A DNA stretch of 64,000 bases from Halorubrum aethiopicum (GTDB lineage: Archaea > Halobacteriota > Halobacteria > Halobacteriales > Haloferacaceae): positions 50,213 through 114,212 of the forward strand of contig NZ_LOAJ01000003.1 in assembly GCF_001542905.1 (NCBI RefSeq). The letters are read 5' to 3'. The notes beneath the pieces are model-generated. The model was not told where the DNA came from. It did not search any database and saw nothing but the letters and a program-made list of their open reading frames with translations. Both the position numbers and the translations under genes were made by a program. Each line of letters starts with the position of its first letter. Position 1 is the first letter of the stretch. Shown here one piece after another: positions 16,917 through 26,075 of the stretch.

Positions 16917-17960
16917 ATGGCTGATGCCGAACGGGAGGTAGATGATGTCCTGTCCGGGAATGTTCTTTCAGTCCAAGAGCTGAACGACCGAATTGCATCG
17001 GTCGTCCAGGACACGCCTGCCCTCAACGGCGTCCGCTGTATTGGCGAGGTCACGGATCTCCATCAGAACAGTACCGCCCTCTATTTCACCCTGACTGACG
17101 GCGACGCCGAGCTTCCCTGTATGCTCTGGGCGAACCGCTATCAGAAGATGGACGCTGACCTCGAGGACGGGACCGAGGTCATCCTCGAAGGCGATATCGA
17201 CTACTGGACAGAGGGCGGGAAAATCGACCTCAAGCCGTGGGAGGTGATCGTCGTCGGCGACGGCGATCAAGCAGCTGCCGTCGAGCGACTACGAAGCGAA
17301 CTCGAAGAGCGTGGCTGGTTCGACGACGAGCAGAAACAGCGCCCGCCGGCGTTCCCAGAGCGGGTTGGGGTCGTAACCTCCCTCCGTGGCGATGCCCGCT
17401 ATGACATCCAGAACGCGATCCACGAACAGGACCCTACCGTCGACATCCTGGTGAAGGACGCCACCGTCCAAGGGTCGGAGGCGCCCACATCCATCGCGAA
17501 CGGCATCCACCATCTGGACCGCTCCGAGGAGGTCGACTCGATCATCGTCGGCCGTGGCGGTGGGAGTGATTCGAACCTCCAGGCGTTCAACACCGAGCGG
17601 GTCGCGGAGGCGATTTTCACCGCCAATACCCCGGTGGTCACCGCGATTGGGCATACTGACGACCGGTTAATCGCAGATCAGGTCGCGGATGTAACGACGA
17701 TCACGCCGACGGCCGCTGGCGAGTATATCGTGAATTCCCGCGAGGAGTTCTTCGCGGGCGAAGTCAAGCCGCTGGCACAGCAACTCGACGCCGCGTACGA
17801 AACCTTCCAGCAAGAGCATGAACATGAACGGGAACTTGCCGAAGCAGTCGACGAGGCGGCCGCATCCGAGGGGCTCCCGCCGGTCTACTACAAGGCCGCA
17901 ATCGCTGTACTGTTGTTGCTGTTGTTGGCCATCACTGGGCTTTGGTTGGGGGTGATCTAA
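16917..17960 (+). CDS. xseA: Exonuclease VII large subunit, shortened, with C-terminal membrane anchor
   Basis: Residues 15-110 are the OB-fold (LSVQELNDRIASVV, GEVTDLHQNSTALYFTL). Residues 125-270 hold the catalytic core (VGVVTSLRGDARYDI, VGRGGGSDSNLQAFN, VTAIGHTDDRLIADQVAD). Bacterial XseA is about 450 residues with long helices for XseB; this one is 347 and replaces much of that part with a short charged region. It ends in a run of about 20 hydrophobic residues (AIAVLLLLLLAITGLWLGV) that should anchor it in the membrane. ExoVII degrades single-stranded DNA. XseB follows after two bases. A role in processing incoming single-stranded DNA is my inference. Confidence 0.88.
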   Translation: MADAEREVDDVLSGNVLSVQELNDRIASVVQDTPALNGVRCIGEVTDLHQNSTALYFTLTDGDAELPCMLWANRYQKMDADLEDGTEVILEGDIDYWTEGGKIDLKPWEVIVVGDGDQAAAVERLRSELEERGWFDDEQKQRPPAFPERVGVVTSLRGDARYDIQNAIHEQDPTVDILVKDATVQGSEAPTSIANGIHHLDRSEEVDSIIVGRGGGSDSNLQAFNTERVAEAIFTANTPVVTAIGHTDDRLIADQVADVTTITPTAAGEYIVNSREEFFAGEVKPLAQQLDAAYETFQQEHEHERELAEAVDEAAASEGLPPVYYKAAIAVLLLLLLAITGLWLGVI

Positions 17961-17962
17961 GC

Positions 17963-18145
17963 GTGGCAAACGACCAAGATATCCACGATCGGCTGGCCCG
18001 TGTCGAAGAAATTATTGAGCAGCTCGATGCGGACGAGTGTGACCTCGATGAAGGGACAAGGCTCCACGAGGAAGGTCAGAAACTCTTGGCCGAGGTGCGA
18101 GAAATCCTCGACAACGGGCGTGGAGAGGTCGTGGAACTCGAGTAG
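17963..18145 (+). CDS. xseB: Exonuclease VII small subunit
   Basis: The GTG at 17963 comes two bases after the xseA stop. The 60-residue product (MANDQDIHDRLARVEEIIEQL, then EEGQKLLAEVREIL) has the length and helical-hairpin character of XseB, including the helix-Gly-helix pattern LDEGTRLHEEG. XseB subunits bind the large subunit to form ExoVII. An upstream TTG at 17942 would overlap xseA and is less likely. Confidence 0.82.
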   Translation: MANDQDIHDRLARVEEIIEQLDADECDLDEGTRLHEEGQKLLAEVREILDNGRGEVVELE

Positions 18146-18160
18146 AGTACCATCCTAATC

Positions 18161-18202
18161 TTAACCAACAGCCAGCGGTATCTAACCCTCATTGTTGGTT
18201 AA
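18161..18202. repeat. Split palindrome copy 1: TTAACCAACA-N22-TGTTGGTTAA
   Basis: Perfect 10-base inverted arms 22 bases apart, in the gap between xseB and the next gene, about 150 bases before its start. First of seven copies in the window. Confidence 0.9.
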
Positions 18203-18349
18203 CTATACCCTTGCGAGATGAACGAGCTCTCTGGTTATAATTTACTTTAGAATTTTGCGCCAGTTGGTGGCCAGAAAGCATATACCGATCTTCTAGCTAT
18301 CGCACCACCATGGACCGGGGCTCAACCGGTGCATACCCACCCCGCACAT

Positions 18350-18598
18350 ATGATCACACGGGCAGTCACCATCGAAGACATCGATGATCTGTACCTGACG
18401 TGGAACAGCCATATCAACGGTTCCGCCCTCTATCGCCGCGCCCTCCGAGATGAGATGGAGCTTCGCGACGTCGACCCCGACGAGCTTCGAGATCTCTTCG
18501 AACGGGCCCGCGAACAGGGCTACACGAAAGACGAGATCGTCGACGAGACCAATCGCTACGCTGATCTCAAAGCACTCGTCGACGACGCAGAGGAGTAA
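18350..18598 (+). CDS. Small conserved protein at the head of the transfer module
   Basis: I do not recognise the family. The ATG at 18350 gives 82 acidic residues (MITRAVTIEDIDDLYLTWN, then DVDPDELRDLFERAREQGYTKDEIVDE), predicted mostly helical, resembling a small regulatory or DNA-associated helical protein. A TATA-like GCATATAC lies near 18280. It precedes the VirB2-like gene by six bases and is probably in the same transcript, with split palindrome copy 1 upstream. A GTG start at 18329 is also possible. Confidence 0.65.
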   Translation: MITRAVTIEDIDDLYLTWNSHINGSALYRRALRDEMELRDVDPDELRDLFERAREQGYTKDEIVDETNRYADLKALVDDAEE

Positions 18599-18604
18599 CC
18601 CGCT

Positions 18605-19027
18605 ATGTCACAGGACAATACGCCCTCCGAGACGGCTTCGAATCGCGCCGACAGCCAGTCCACGGCATCGAGTAGGCTTCCCAGGCAAGCTGTCTTCATC
18701 GTCGTCGCCCTGAGCCTGTTCGCTGTGGAACCCGCCGCCGCACAGACGAACGCCGTCTGTAGTGCGGACAACCTCCCCAGTATGATCGAGGGCTTCTTCC
18801 AGCTTACTACGGCGCTGGGCATTGTCGGCCTCGCAGTCGTGTGGCAGGCCGACTCCCTCATCGAGATGTTCACGATCACGCCCGAGCAGAAGAAGGGCCT
18901 CAAGCGCCACAAACGGTCGGCGATGAAGTCCGCGGTCGTCCTCGTCGCCCTCGGGCCGCTTTACACCGTCGCTGGGTCGATGATGAACCTCCCGCTGGCG
19001 CAGTGCGTCGACCTCGCCCCCTGGTAG
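18605..19027 (+). CDS. VirB2/TrbC-like small membrane protein (pilin-like)
   Basis: A hydrophilic N terminus is followed by a signal-like helix ending in AVEPAAAQ, then after a short loop two more hydrophobic segments (LGIVGLAVVWQ and AMKSAVVLVALGPLYTVAGSM) joined by a charged loop (EQKKGLKRHKR). Two Cys residues lie outside the helices (VCSAD, AQCVD). The length and two-helix-after-cleavage plan match VirB2-type pilins. It is first of a run of type IV secretion-like genes, which supports a surface or pilus role. Sequence identity to VirB2 is not directly visible, so the call rests on topology and position. Confidence 0.55.
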   Translation: MSQDNTPSETASNRADSQSTASSRLPRQAVFIVVALSLFAVEPAAAQTNAVCSADNLPSMIEGFFQLTTALGIVGLAVVWQADSLIEMFTITPEQKKGLKRHKRSAMKSAVVLVALGPLYTVAGSMMNLPLAQCVDLAPW

Positions 19028-19056
19028 GCGACTACTGCCCCCCGTCGCGAGCCCCC

Positions 19057-20793
19057 ATGACACAACGAGAGCTCTCCGTGCTAATGGCCGCCCTGTTCGT
19101 GACGAGCCTAGTCACAGGTATCGTTACTGCAACCCCGCCACGGCCAGGCACGGAGGGGAATGGGCTGACTGAGAATGAATCAGCGACGCTGTGGTCTCGC
19201 GACGCGGACAACTACATCAGCCAAGAGGAGTACCAGCAGCGCTACGGCGAGAGCCGGACCGCGATGCACCAACTCGCAAACGGGACAGACATCACGTTCA
19301 CGCGCCCGCCGGCGACAGCTTCAACGTGGACGCGAAACGACTTCGCTGATCTCGAACCCGGTGGGTCGGATACGTCCGTGCATCCGCGCCACGCATCGCT
19401 CGAAGACGGGGTGTTCATCGAGGACGCCCACGCCACAGTGTTCGCAGTGCAGCCGTCGACGCGAGGTCACTTGGAGTCGGGTGAAACCCCGCTCTATATC
19501 GCGCCGAACGGCACGATTCGGGGGTTCGTTGACTATCGCGTTCGCGTCCCGAACGGAAGCTCTGCGGGAAACACGACGATTGAGTGGTCGCTCACGAGCA
19601 ACGAGGTTGAGGAGGTTCGATTGCAGAAGGACGGCGAAACCATCGTCGAGCGCGACGGCTCGCACACGCCGGCCCTCGACTACCAGATCGAGGATGACTG
19701 GAGTGCAAACCTCACGCTTGAAGCCGAGATCAGCGTCCGGTTGAAGAAGACCACGCGAATCGACCGAGGCGACGAGACCGATGTCGAGGTCACGTACCGA
19801 ACCGAGTCGCTCAACGTCTCGGATTCGATCGCCGTCGAGATCTACGATCTCTCGGCCTACCCCTACTACGCCGAGTATCCCAATGGTGACGCCGGTGTGG
19901 CTATCTTCCAGTCCAGACCGTGGCAGGGGTACACGCTGACGGAGAATGGAAACGCACGAGTGCGTGGCGTCTGGCGGTTCTACACCGCTCGGAACACCAA
20001 CTGGGATACACTCGTCAGATCGAACCGGACCGACAGCGCCACCGTCGAGTCGGATGCGATTCCGGTCTATGTTCACGCGTACCCGTCGCGAATCGGCCCG
20101 CGTGCTGAACCAGTTCGCGATGGCCCAGAGATTATCGACACTTGGGGCACTGACCGACCGTCTCCGGTCAGCACGCTCGGCGAGAACATCAACATCGACA
20201 TCGTCAACCAGTCGTACACGACGACGTACGGTGTTGCGGTTCGCGCCGAGAGTGTTGACCGCGACGCGCTCCAGGTGGCGGGGATCGTGCGGGGTGTGAA
20301 CGCCTCGATTGTGGCGCCTGACGCTGGCTCAGAGCGGCAGCTCCGGCGCAGTAATCTGACGGTTGAGGTGCTTCAGCAGAACGAAAGCCAGGCCACACTC
20401 CGCATCGAACTCCGAGACAACGAGACCGGCGCACCAATCGTGCTCAGCGATCCCGACCGACGATATCCAATCGGCGGGACCACTCGCAACGGCTACATCA
20501 CCGTCGCCGAGCAACGCGTCGAGACCAACGCCTCCGGGGTGGCGATTGTGACGATCGACGAGCCGGGTATCTACACGGCTCGGTACCATCCGGGTTCGTG
20601 GCTCGGACACGACCCCGCGTATGTGAGTGCGACGGCTACTGCTCGCTGGCATCCGCTCGGCACCATCGACGGTTGGTTCGCGTTCATTTTCGAGGTTGCC
20701 TGGCAGCTCATCCCGTTTCTTGTGATGTTCTACACTGGCAAGCGGCTCCTCCGAATGCTCGGTCCAGAAGACATCTTCCAACGGAACCCATAG
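19057..20793 (+). CDS. Large secreted surface protein with C-terminal membrane anchor
   Basis: The ATG at 19057 gives a cleavable signal (LSVLMAALFVTSLVTGIVTA) and 578 residues. Most of it is extracellular, beta-rich and dotted with N-glycosylation sequons (NGT, NES, NVS, NRT, NQS, NAS). A Big/CARDB-like region lies near residues 480-520 (GYITVAEQRVETNASGVAIVTIDEPGIYTARY). One membrane helix near the C terminus (FIFEVAWQLIPFLVMFYT) ends in a short basic tail. It sits among type IV secretion-like genes, so it may act in contact with recipient cells; no family name can be assigned. Confidence 0.75.
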   Translation: MTQRELSVLMAALFVTSLVTGIVTATPPRPGTEGNGLTENESATLWSRDADNYISQEEYQQRYGESRTAMHQLANGTDITFTRPPATASTWTRNDFADLEPGGSDTSVHPRHASLEDGVFIEDAHATVFAVQPSTRGHLESGETPLYIAPNGTIRGFVDYRVRVPNGSSAGNTTIEWSLTSNEVEEVRLQKDGETIVERDGSHTPALDYQIEDDWSANLTLEAEISVRLKKTTRIDRGDETDVEVTYRTESLNVSDSIAVEIYDLSAYPYYAEYPNGDAGVAIFQSRPWQGYTLTENGNARVRGVWRFYTARNTNWDTLVRSNRTDSATVESDAIPVYVHAYPSRIGPRAEPVRDGPEIIDTWGTDRPSPVSTLGENINIDIVNQSYTTTYGVAVRAESVDRDALQVAGIVRGVNASIVAPDAGSERQLRRSNLTVEVLQQNESQATLRIELRDNETGAPIVLSDPDRRYPIGGTTRNGYITVAEQRVETNASGVAIVTIDEPGIYTARYHPGSWLGHDPAYVSATATARWHPLGTIDGWFAFIFEVAWQLIPFLVMFYTGKRLLRMLGPEDIFQRNP

Positions 20794-20796
20794 TCC

Positions 20797-21633
20797 ATGA
20801 CTAGAAACCACCCACACATCAGTCGGCGAACCGCCCTCCGAACAGTCGCAGGTGCTGCCCTCGTGAGCGTCGCGGGCTGTCTGAACGACAATGGCGGTTC
20901 TGGGACGCCTGGTGACGGAACGACCTCTTCAGATGGCAAAGGCCCACTCGCGCGTATTGCTCTCGAGGGAACCACACTCGTCGTCGAACTCTCCGAAGAA
21001 GCCGACGTCGACCAAGTCAACCTCATCCAACCGAACGGCGAGTTATTCGGGGAGCGCGACGTAGCCGCGGGTGCTCAGCAGGTCTCATTCGAGATCGGCA
21101 CCGCGTATGCGCCCGGTGAGTACCGCGTACTCGCGTTGAAGGGTGAGGAGACAGTAGTCGAGACCACGACTGAACTGCGTCCAGAGATCCAGATACAGGA
21201 TGTTGGACTCTATCGGAATAATCCAGATAAGCCGTGGGACGAAGTCTATGGTGAGTCCGAGACAGACCGGATCAAGAATGGCGAGGCATTCGTCACGGTA
21301 GAGAACACAGGAAGTGGTCCGGAAGCGATAACTGAACTAATCTTCTCCGGGGACGTTCCCAATCCAATTGAGAACCCCAGAGGCAGTGGAATGCACGAAA
21401 CCGACCGGGTAGTAGTCTCCCCTGGCGAGACGGCCGACCTGTTCAGTAGTTCGTTTCCGTTCGGCACAGAAACTGAGGACGGGATGGGATGTTCCCCAGA
21501 CGGGAATAGTGGCCAGTTTACTGTTATCGTTGAGACACGGGTCGGTGGAAATCAGGTCTCAAGCACCTACAACGTTCAATACACTAGTTCCGACGATATG
21601 ACTGATTGTGAGGTCACGATCACTGAGGTATAA
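20797..21633 (+). CDS. Tat lipoprotein of the transfer module
   Basis: The N terminus (ISRRTALRTVAGAALVSVAGC) is a twin-arginine signal with a lipobox Cys, followed by a Gly/Thr/Ser linker. The rest is two beta-sandwich-like regions, the second with VTVENTGSGPEAITELIF, typical of CARDB-type adhesion folds, and a Cys pair near the end (GMGCSP, DDMTDCEV). It is three bases after the surface protein and two before the VirB6-like gene. A role in surface assembly of the transfer apparatus is inferred from position only. Confidence 0.75.
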   Translation: MTRNHPHISRRTALRTVAGAALVSVAGCLNDNGGSGTPGDGTTSSDGKGPLARIALEGTTLVVELSEEADVDQVNLIQPNGELFGERDVAAGAQQVSFEIGTAYAPGEYRVLALKGEETVVETTTELRPEIQIQDVGLYRNNPDKPWDEVYGESETDRIKNGEAFVTVENTGSGPEAITELIFSGDVPNPIENPRGSGMHETDRVVVSPGETADLFSSSFPFGTETEDGMGCSPDGNSGQFTVIVETRVGGNQVSSTYNVQYTSSDDMTDCEVTITEV

Positions 21634-21635
21634 CG

Positions 21636-22751
21636 ATGGTCGATCTCATTGATGTCGTCCTTGAGGGTATCAAGGGCGTCGTTGAGTGGTTCATTGGGCT
21701 GTTCATGGACGGTCTCAGATCAGGGTATGAAACTCTGACTGAGGGAATGTTCGGGACACCCACTCCAGAGACGAACGGAGCTTTTGTCTTCGGTGAACCG
21801 ACCAATGCACCCTGGCCAGCGATTCACGATGCTCTCATCGGCGGCGAAATCATGCTAGTTGCCCTCTTGCTCCTTGTGATGAGCGTTCAGGGCCGTCACA
21901 CGGTTCGGATCTTCAATATTGGAAGTACCTACGAAGCCCGAAAAACGAAGAAAACGGCCTGGGTCGGTGCTTTTCTAATCATTACGTGGTACTGGATTGG
22001 GACTCTCGCGCTCTACCTCGTTGACGGATTCACTATCGCCCTGATGCCGGAGCTTTCCTCGGTTACGGAGGCGATGATTGGATTCTTGGAAGTATCTATC
22101 ACAAACCCAGGGCTGGGGCTATTGTTCGCCGTGATTGGTGGAATCTCGATGTGGGCGCTGGAGGCGCTGTTCTACATCCGGATGATTCTGCTGTATGTCT
22201 ACCTGTACGGAATGCCGATTGCATTTGCCCTGGCCTACGGAAATATTCCGGTCGTATCCGATATCGCGATGGGGTTCTGCAAACGGTTTGTCCCGTTGGC
22301 TGTCCTCCCGCTCCCGGCAGCGATGGTCCTCAAGGGGTACGATTTGATCTACGGCGGTGGGACGCTCACACCAGGAACAGCGTTCCTCAAGTATCTCGTC
22401 GCTGCGTCGCTTCCACTCGTCGCCCTCTACATCACGTGGAAGACGTTCAAATACGCGACGCCGTTGACGGCCAAAGTCGTCGGCGGTGCGACGAAAGGCG
22501 CAGCACTCGTTGGTGGTGTCGCCGCCGGTGGGTACCTTGCTGGCTCCGGCGTCGCGACGACTGCCGCTCGGTGGGGGCCGAAGGCCGCTGCCGGTCATGC
22601 CGTCGCGCAAAAAGCGGCTGCCCGCGGTGGGCATGGAGGAGACGATGGCGGGACGCCATCGTACCGTCGAACAGAGAATGACCCTGGTGGAGCGACAGCG
22701 GAATCGGCGAGTGACGACCGTGGGATGGAGTTTGATCGAGGAATCCACTAA
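21636..22751 (+). CDS. VirB6/TrbL-like polytopic membrane protein
   Basis: Of 371 residues, about 70-300 contain six to seven membrane segments (GEIMLVALLLLVMSVQG, WVGAFLIITWYWIGTLALYL, PGLGLLFAVIGGISMWALEALFYI, ILLYVYLYGMPIAFALAYG, LAVLPLPAAMVLKGYDL, YLVAASLPLVALYITW), followed by a Gly/Ala-rich helix and a hydrophilic, disordered C terminus. This topology and its place between a lipoprotein and the PrgI/VirB4 pair match the inner-membrane channel component of type IV secretion systems. Start ATG at 21636, two bases after the lipoprotein stop. Confidence 0.65.
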   Translation: MVDLIDVVLEGIKGVVEWFIGLFMDGLRSGYETLTEGMFGTPTPETNGAFVFGEPTNAPWPAIHDALIGGEIMLVALLLLVMSVQGRHTVRIFNIGSTYEARKTKKTAWVGAFLIITWYWIGTLALYLVDGFTIALMPELSSVTEAMIGFLEVSITNPGLGLLFAVIGGISMWALEALFYIRMILLYVYLYGMPIAFALAYGNIPVVSDIAMGFCKRFVPLAVLPLPAAMVLKGYDLIYGGGTLTPGTAFLKYLVAASLPLVALYITWKTFKYATPLTAKVVGGATKGAALVGGVAAGGYLAGSGVATTAARWGPKAAAGHAVAQKAAARGGHGGDDGGTPSYRRTENDPGGATAESASDDRGMEFDRGIH

Positions 22752-22753
22752 CA

Positions 22754-23875
22754 ATGTCAGCAGATCAAGACGCGGCCGCACGGCGCATCATGGATCAGTT
22801 CGGCGAGGAGAGTCGCATCCCGTATCTCAATATCGAGGAAGGAGACGTTGGCATGCTCATCGCCTTCCCCATTATTGGGCTGTTTATCGCGGGTCTCACC
22901 GGGATCGAATCACTGGCCCTGCCGTTCGTTGCTGGCGGGCTTGGCTTTGGCGTCGCCGTCATCTACGTCTCACCAACCCATCTGAACGCCTGGACGTGGA
23001 CAAAAGACGTCTATCGGTACCTCAAACGGCCTCAGGTCACGTTCAGTGCGCCCGCCGACGCCGACACGAGTACCAACGAGTCAGAGCGCAACGAGGGCGG
23101 ACTCGCGAACTACACGCCGTTCAAGCCGGACGAGCGGACACAGGACCTCACGAACATCAAGCGGGCGTGGCCGGGCGCTGGTGCCATCCAGCGTGAAGAC
23201 GGCGCGATGGAGGCGTTCATCGAGATCGATCCGGCCAACATGGACTTCGCGATGTCCGACGACTGGGCGCAGCTGCAAGACGCCGGCGAAGAGTTCGCCA
23301 ACAAAGAGCTGGATTCGAAGCTCAAACTCCACGCCACAACCCGTTCCTTCCCAGTCGAGCAGATCACTGAGACCATTGAGGAGCGGCTCACTGACGAAGA
23401 CGTTACGGAGAACCCGATTTTCCGGGAACTCCTCGAAGAGTACCGGGAGACACGGCCGAAGGAGATGCGTGACCGGGGTATTCAGCAGGTCCGGTACTAC
23501 ATCGGCGTTGAAGTCAGCCCGATAGAGGTCTACGACCGCTTCCGCGACGAGGGCACCCCCGCCGAGAAGCTGACCCAGTTCCCCGTCATCGGCTTCCTGT
23601 TCAACCCGTTCGTCACCCGCCGCGAGGATCTTACCGACGTCGAGCGCCGCGCACAGATGTTCGAGAAGCTCGACAGTCGCGTCAACGACGTGCGATCCGA
23701 GTTCATCCAGCAGGCGTCGGGGTGGTCCGCACGTCGACTCAGCACGGTCGAGCTGTTCGTTCTGAATATGGACTTTTGGAACGGCCGCGAACATGACTAC
23801 GATGAGGCGGAACGTGTCATTCGCGACCAATCGATCATCGGTCACTCGCGCCGGGAGGACCCACACGATGCGTAA
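22754..23875 (+). CDS. PrgI-like membrane protein, VirB4 partner
   Basis: Residues 15-80 contain two adjacent membrane helices (MLIAFPIIGLFIAGLTG, ALPFVAGGLGFGVAVIYV) after IPYLNIEEGD, the plan of PrgI-family proteins that pair with VirB4 ATPases in Gram-positive and archaeal conjugation systems. The remaining 290 residues are cytoplasmic and resemble the N-terminal domain of VirB4/TraC proteins (MEAFIEIDPANMDFAMSDDW, RYYIGVEVSP), suggesting that a domain usually part of the ATPase has been moved here. Its stop overlaps the VirB4-like start by eight bases. Confidence 0.7.
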   Translation: MSADQDAAARRIMDQFGEESRIPYLNIEEGDVGMLIAFPIIGLFIAGLTGIESLALPFVAGGLGFGVAVIYVSPTHLNAWTWTKDVYRYLKRPQVTFSAPADADTSTNESERNEGGLANYTPFKPDERTQDLTNIKRAWPGAGAIQREDGAMEAFIEIDPANMDFAMSDDWAQLQDAGEEFANKELDSKLKLHATTRSFPVEQITETIEERLTDEDVTENPIFRELLEEYRETRPKEMRDRGIQQVRYYIGVEVSPIEVYDRFRDEGTPAEKLTQFPVIGFLFNPFVTRREDLTDVERRAQMFEKLDSRVNDVRSEFIQQASGWSARRLSTVELFVLNMDFWNGREHDYDEAERVIRDQSIIGHSRREDPHDA

Positions 23876-26075
23876 TGTGATCCTCCAGACCGGTGGTGGT
23901 GCGCTTGGCTCCGTCGCCGGGTGGCTCCAGAATCTGACGCCAGCAGAGAGTGCAGTACTTGCCCTTGCAGCGGGTCTCGGCCTTGGCGTCGGCAGTAAGT
24001 ACCTCTGGGACCGCTTCACTGCGGATGATGAACCAGAGGTAAACTTCACCGATATCCTCGACGAGGAGACACTCGAAGAAGGCGAGGCCGAACGCAAGCT
24101 CCTCGACGACATCTCCGAGTCGCACAAGACCGTCACCGCGCCCGGAGCTGTCGAGTGGGAAACGCGAGCCGCACGGGTCGGCGAGCAGTGGACGACGACA
24201 CTGTACATCGCTAACTATGCCGACTATCCCAACGACGGGTATCTGAGCGACCTCTTCGAGATGACCGACGTGCAGTTCGATCTGACGGCCCACATCACGC
24301 CGAAGAACCAGGAGCGGGCCCGGAACGAACTGCAGGACATCGCGGACGACCTCCAGGTCGATGCTGACCTCGAACAGAGTATCCGGAGTGCCTACCTGCA
24401 GGAACGCGCCAACGAGGCCGCAGCGACGTACAAGGCCGTCGAGAACGGCGCGAACGTGTTCGACCAAGGGATGTTCATCACGGTCAGAGCCGACGAGAAA
24501 GACGAGCTCAGAGATGCCGTCCAGACGGTCAAGAGTGCGCTCCGCGACGACCCGGCGAACCTCACGCCGAAGACCGCCATCTGCCGGCAGGATCTCGCCC
24601 TCCAGTCCGCCGCGCCCATCGGCGACAACGAATTCGGCCGGACGTCGATCGCACTCGGCGGCGCCGTCGGCGCGTTACTCTCCTCCCCGCACAACGCGAC
24701 GATTCTCGAGGAGGGCGGCGTCGAATTCGGGATTCACAAGGACAACCAAAGCCCGGTCGTCATCGACCCCTTCGCACGGGATAACGGCTACGCGATGTTC
24801 ACCGTCGGCGACACGGGTTCGGGGAAGTCGTTCAGTTCGAAGCAGAACTTCATCCGTTCCATCGAGCAGAGCAAGGACCGCATCGGCATCATCCTCGAGC
24901 CGTTGAACAACTGGGCAGGAGTCGCCGAAGCGCTCGATGCCAAACGCATCACGGTCGGCGGGACACTCGGGCTGAATCCCTTGGAGATCCGCGAGACACC
25001 CGAGCACGTCCAGCGGGCGATGGGTGAGGACGCGAGCCCGTTCAACGAGAAGCTCGACGACGCGATGAGCTTCCTTACCAACTTCTTCGCGCTCCGCGGG
25101 ATCTCGCTGGGTGACCGCCGGACGACACTGGAACTGGGTCTCAAGCGAGCGTACAAGCGTAACGACATCACCGACGACATCTCGACGCACGGCAACCCGA
25201 GTCCGACCATCCGGGACATGATGGACGTCTTCGAGGACATGGTCAACGATCCCGAGGAGTTCGTTGTCCGATCCGACGAGGAGGCCGGGAAGATCAAGGA
25301 GGATGCGACGTGGCTCCTCGACCAGCTCCGCCCCTTCGAGGACGACGGTCGCCACGCCAACCTCGGCCAGGAATCCGACTTCGACATCCGGGACGAGAAG
25401 GTCATCTATCTCGACCTCGCCCAGCAGGAGGGGAGCGTCGACAGCAGTACGGCGCTGACCATGCAGCTGCTCATCTCGCTGGTCTACGAGCGAGCGAAGG
25501 TCTCGGAGAAGGAGGTCGTGTTCTACATCGACGAGGCCCGCTACATCATGCAGGACGCCGCGAGTCTAGCGTTCCTCGAGACGGTGTTCCGCCACCACCG
25601 TCACCACGACCTCTCGATCCGACTGGTCACGCAGACCGTCGACGAGTTCTTCGAGCACGCCGAATCTGAGGCCATCCTGGACCAGTGTGCGGTCAAGCAG
25701 TTCCACCGCCTCGACGGGATGGACAAGGAGTGGGCCGACGAGTTCGGGCTGAACTACGCGCAGATGCGGTTCGTTCAGGACGCCGTTCCTGGCAACGAGG
25801 ACGCCGGTTTCTCCGAGGCCCTCGTGGGCGTCGACGGCGAGTGGCGCGGCATTCAGGTCAAAGCGATGCCCAAGGAGAAGCAGGTCATCGACTTCGAGCC
25901 AACCGAGCAACGGCGAGACTCACTCCCGGGGACTGGTGAGAATGCTGTGGACGCGGAGGTGCAGGCGTTCCAAGACGATATTGAAAGCCGAGCGACCGAC
26001 AACGGACAACGCCCACCTGAGCAGACGCCAGCAGAGACTGATGGTGGCGCAGCGGGAGGTGACGGCGATGCGTGA
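23868..26075 (+). CDS. VirB4/TraC-like conjugation ATPase
   Basis: The ATG at 23868 gives 735 residues; a longer frame from 23793 lies inside the previous gene. A membrane segment near residues 20-45 (AVLALAAGLGLGVGSKYL) is followed by the VirB4 N-terminal region, then the RecA-like motor: Walker A GDTGSGKS (314-321), Walker B VVFYIDEAR (Asp 555, Glu 556), then RLVTQTVDEFF. Such ATPases power assembly or DNA passage in type IV secretion. The C terminus is acidic and disordered. ATG overlaps on both sides place it in one operon with the PrgI-like and VirD4-like genes. Confidence 0.88.
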   Translation: MRNVILQTGGGALGSVAGWLQNLTPAESAVLALAAGLGLGVGSKYLWDRFTADDEPEVNFTDILDEETLEEGEAERKLLDDISESHKTVTAPGAVEWETRAARVGEQWTTTLYIANYADYPNDGYLSDLFEMTDVQFDLTAHITPKNQERARNELQDIADDLQVDADLEQSIRSAYLQERANEAAATYKAVENGANVFDQGMFITVRADEKDELRDAVQTVKSALRDDPANLTPKTAICRQDLALQSAAPIGDNEFGRTSIALGGAVGALLSSPHNATILEEGGVEFGIHKDNQSPVVIDPFARDNGYAMFTVGDTGSGKSFSSKQNFIRSIEQSKDRIGIILEPLNNWAGVAEALDAKRITVGGTLGLNPLEIRETPEHVQRAMGEDASPFNEKLDDAMSFLTNFFALRGISLGDRRTTLELGLKRAYKRNDITDDISTHGNPSPTIRDMMDVFEDMVNDPEEFVVRSDEEAGKIKEDATWLLDQLRPFEDDGRHANLGQESDFDIRDEKVIYLDLAQQEGSVDSSTALTMQLLISLVYERAKVSEKEVVFYIDEARYIMQDAASLAFLETVFRHHRHHDLSIRLVTQTVDEFFEHAESEAILDQCAVKQFHRLDGMDKEWADEFGLNYAQMRFVQDAVPGNEDAGFSEALVGVDGEWRGIQVKAMPKEKQVIDFEPTEQRRDSLPGTGENAVDAEVQAFQDDIESRATDNGQRPPEQTPAETDGGAAGGDGDA

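Noticed and set aside
18841..19056. N-terminal 72-codon extension of the surface protein
   Set aside because: Overlaps the VirB2-like gene in another frame and hides the signal peptide that begins at 19057.
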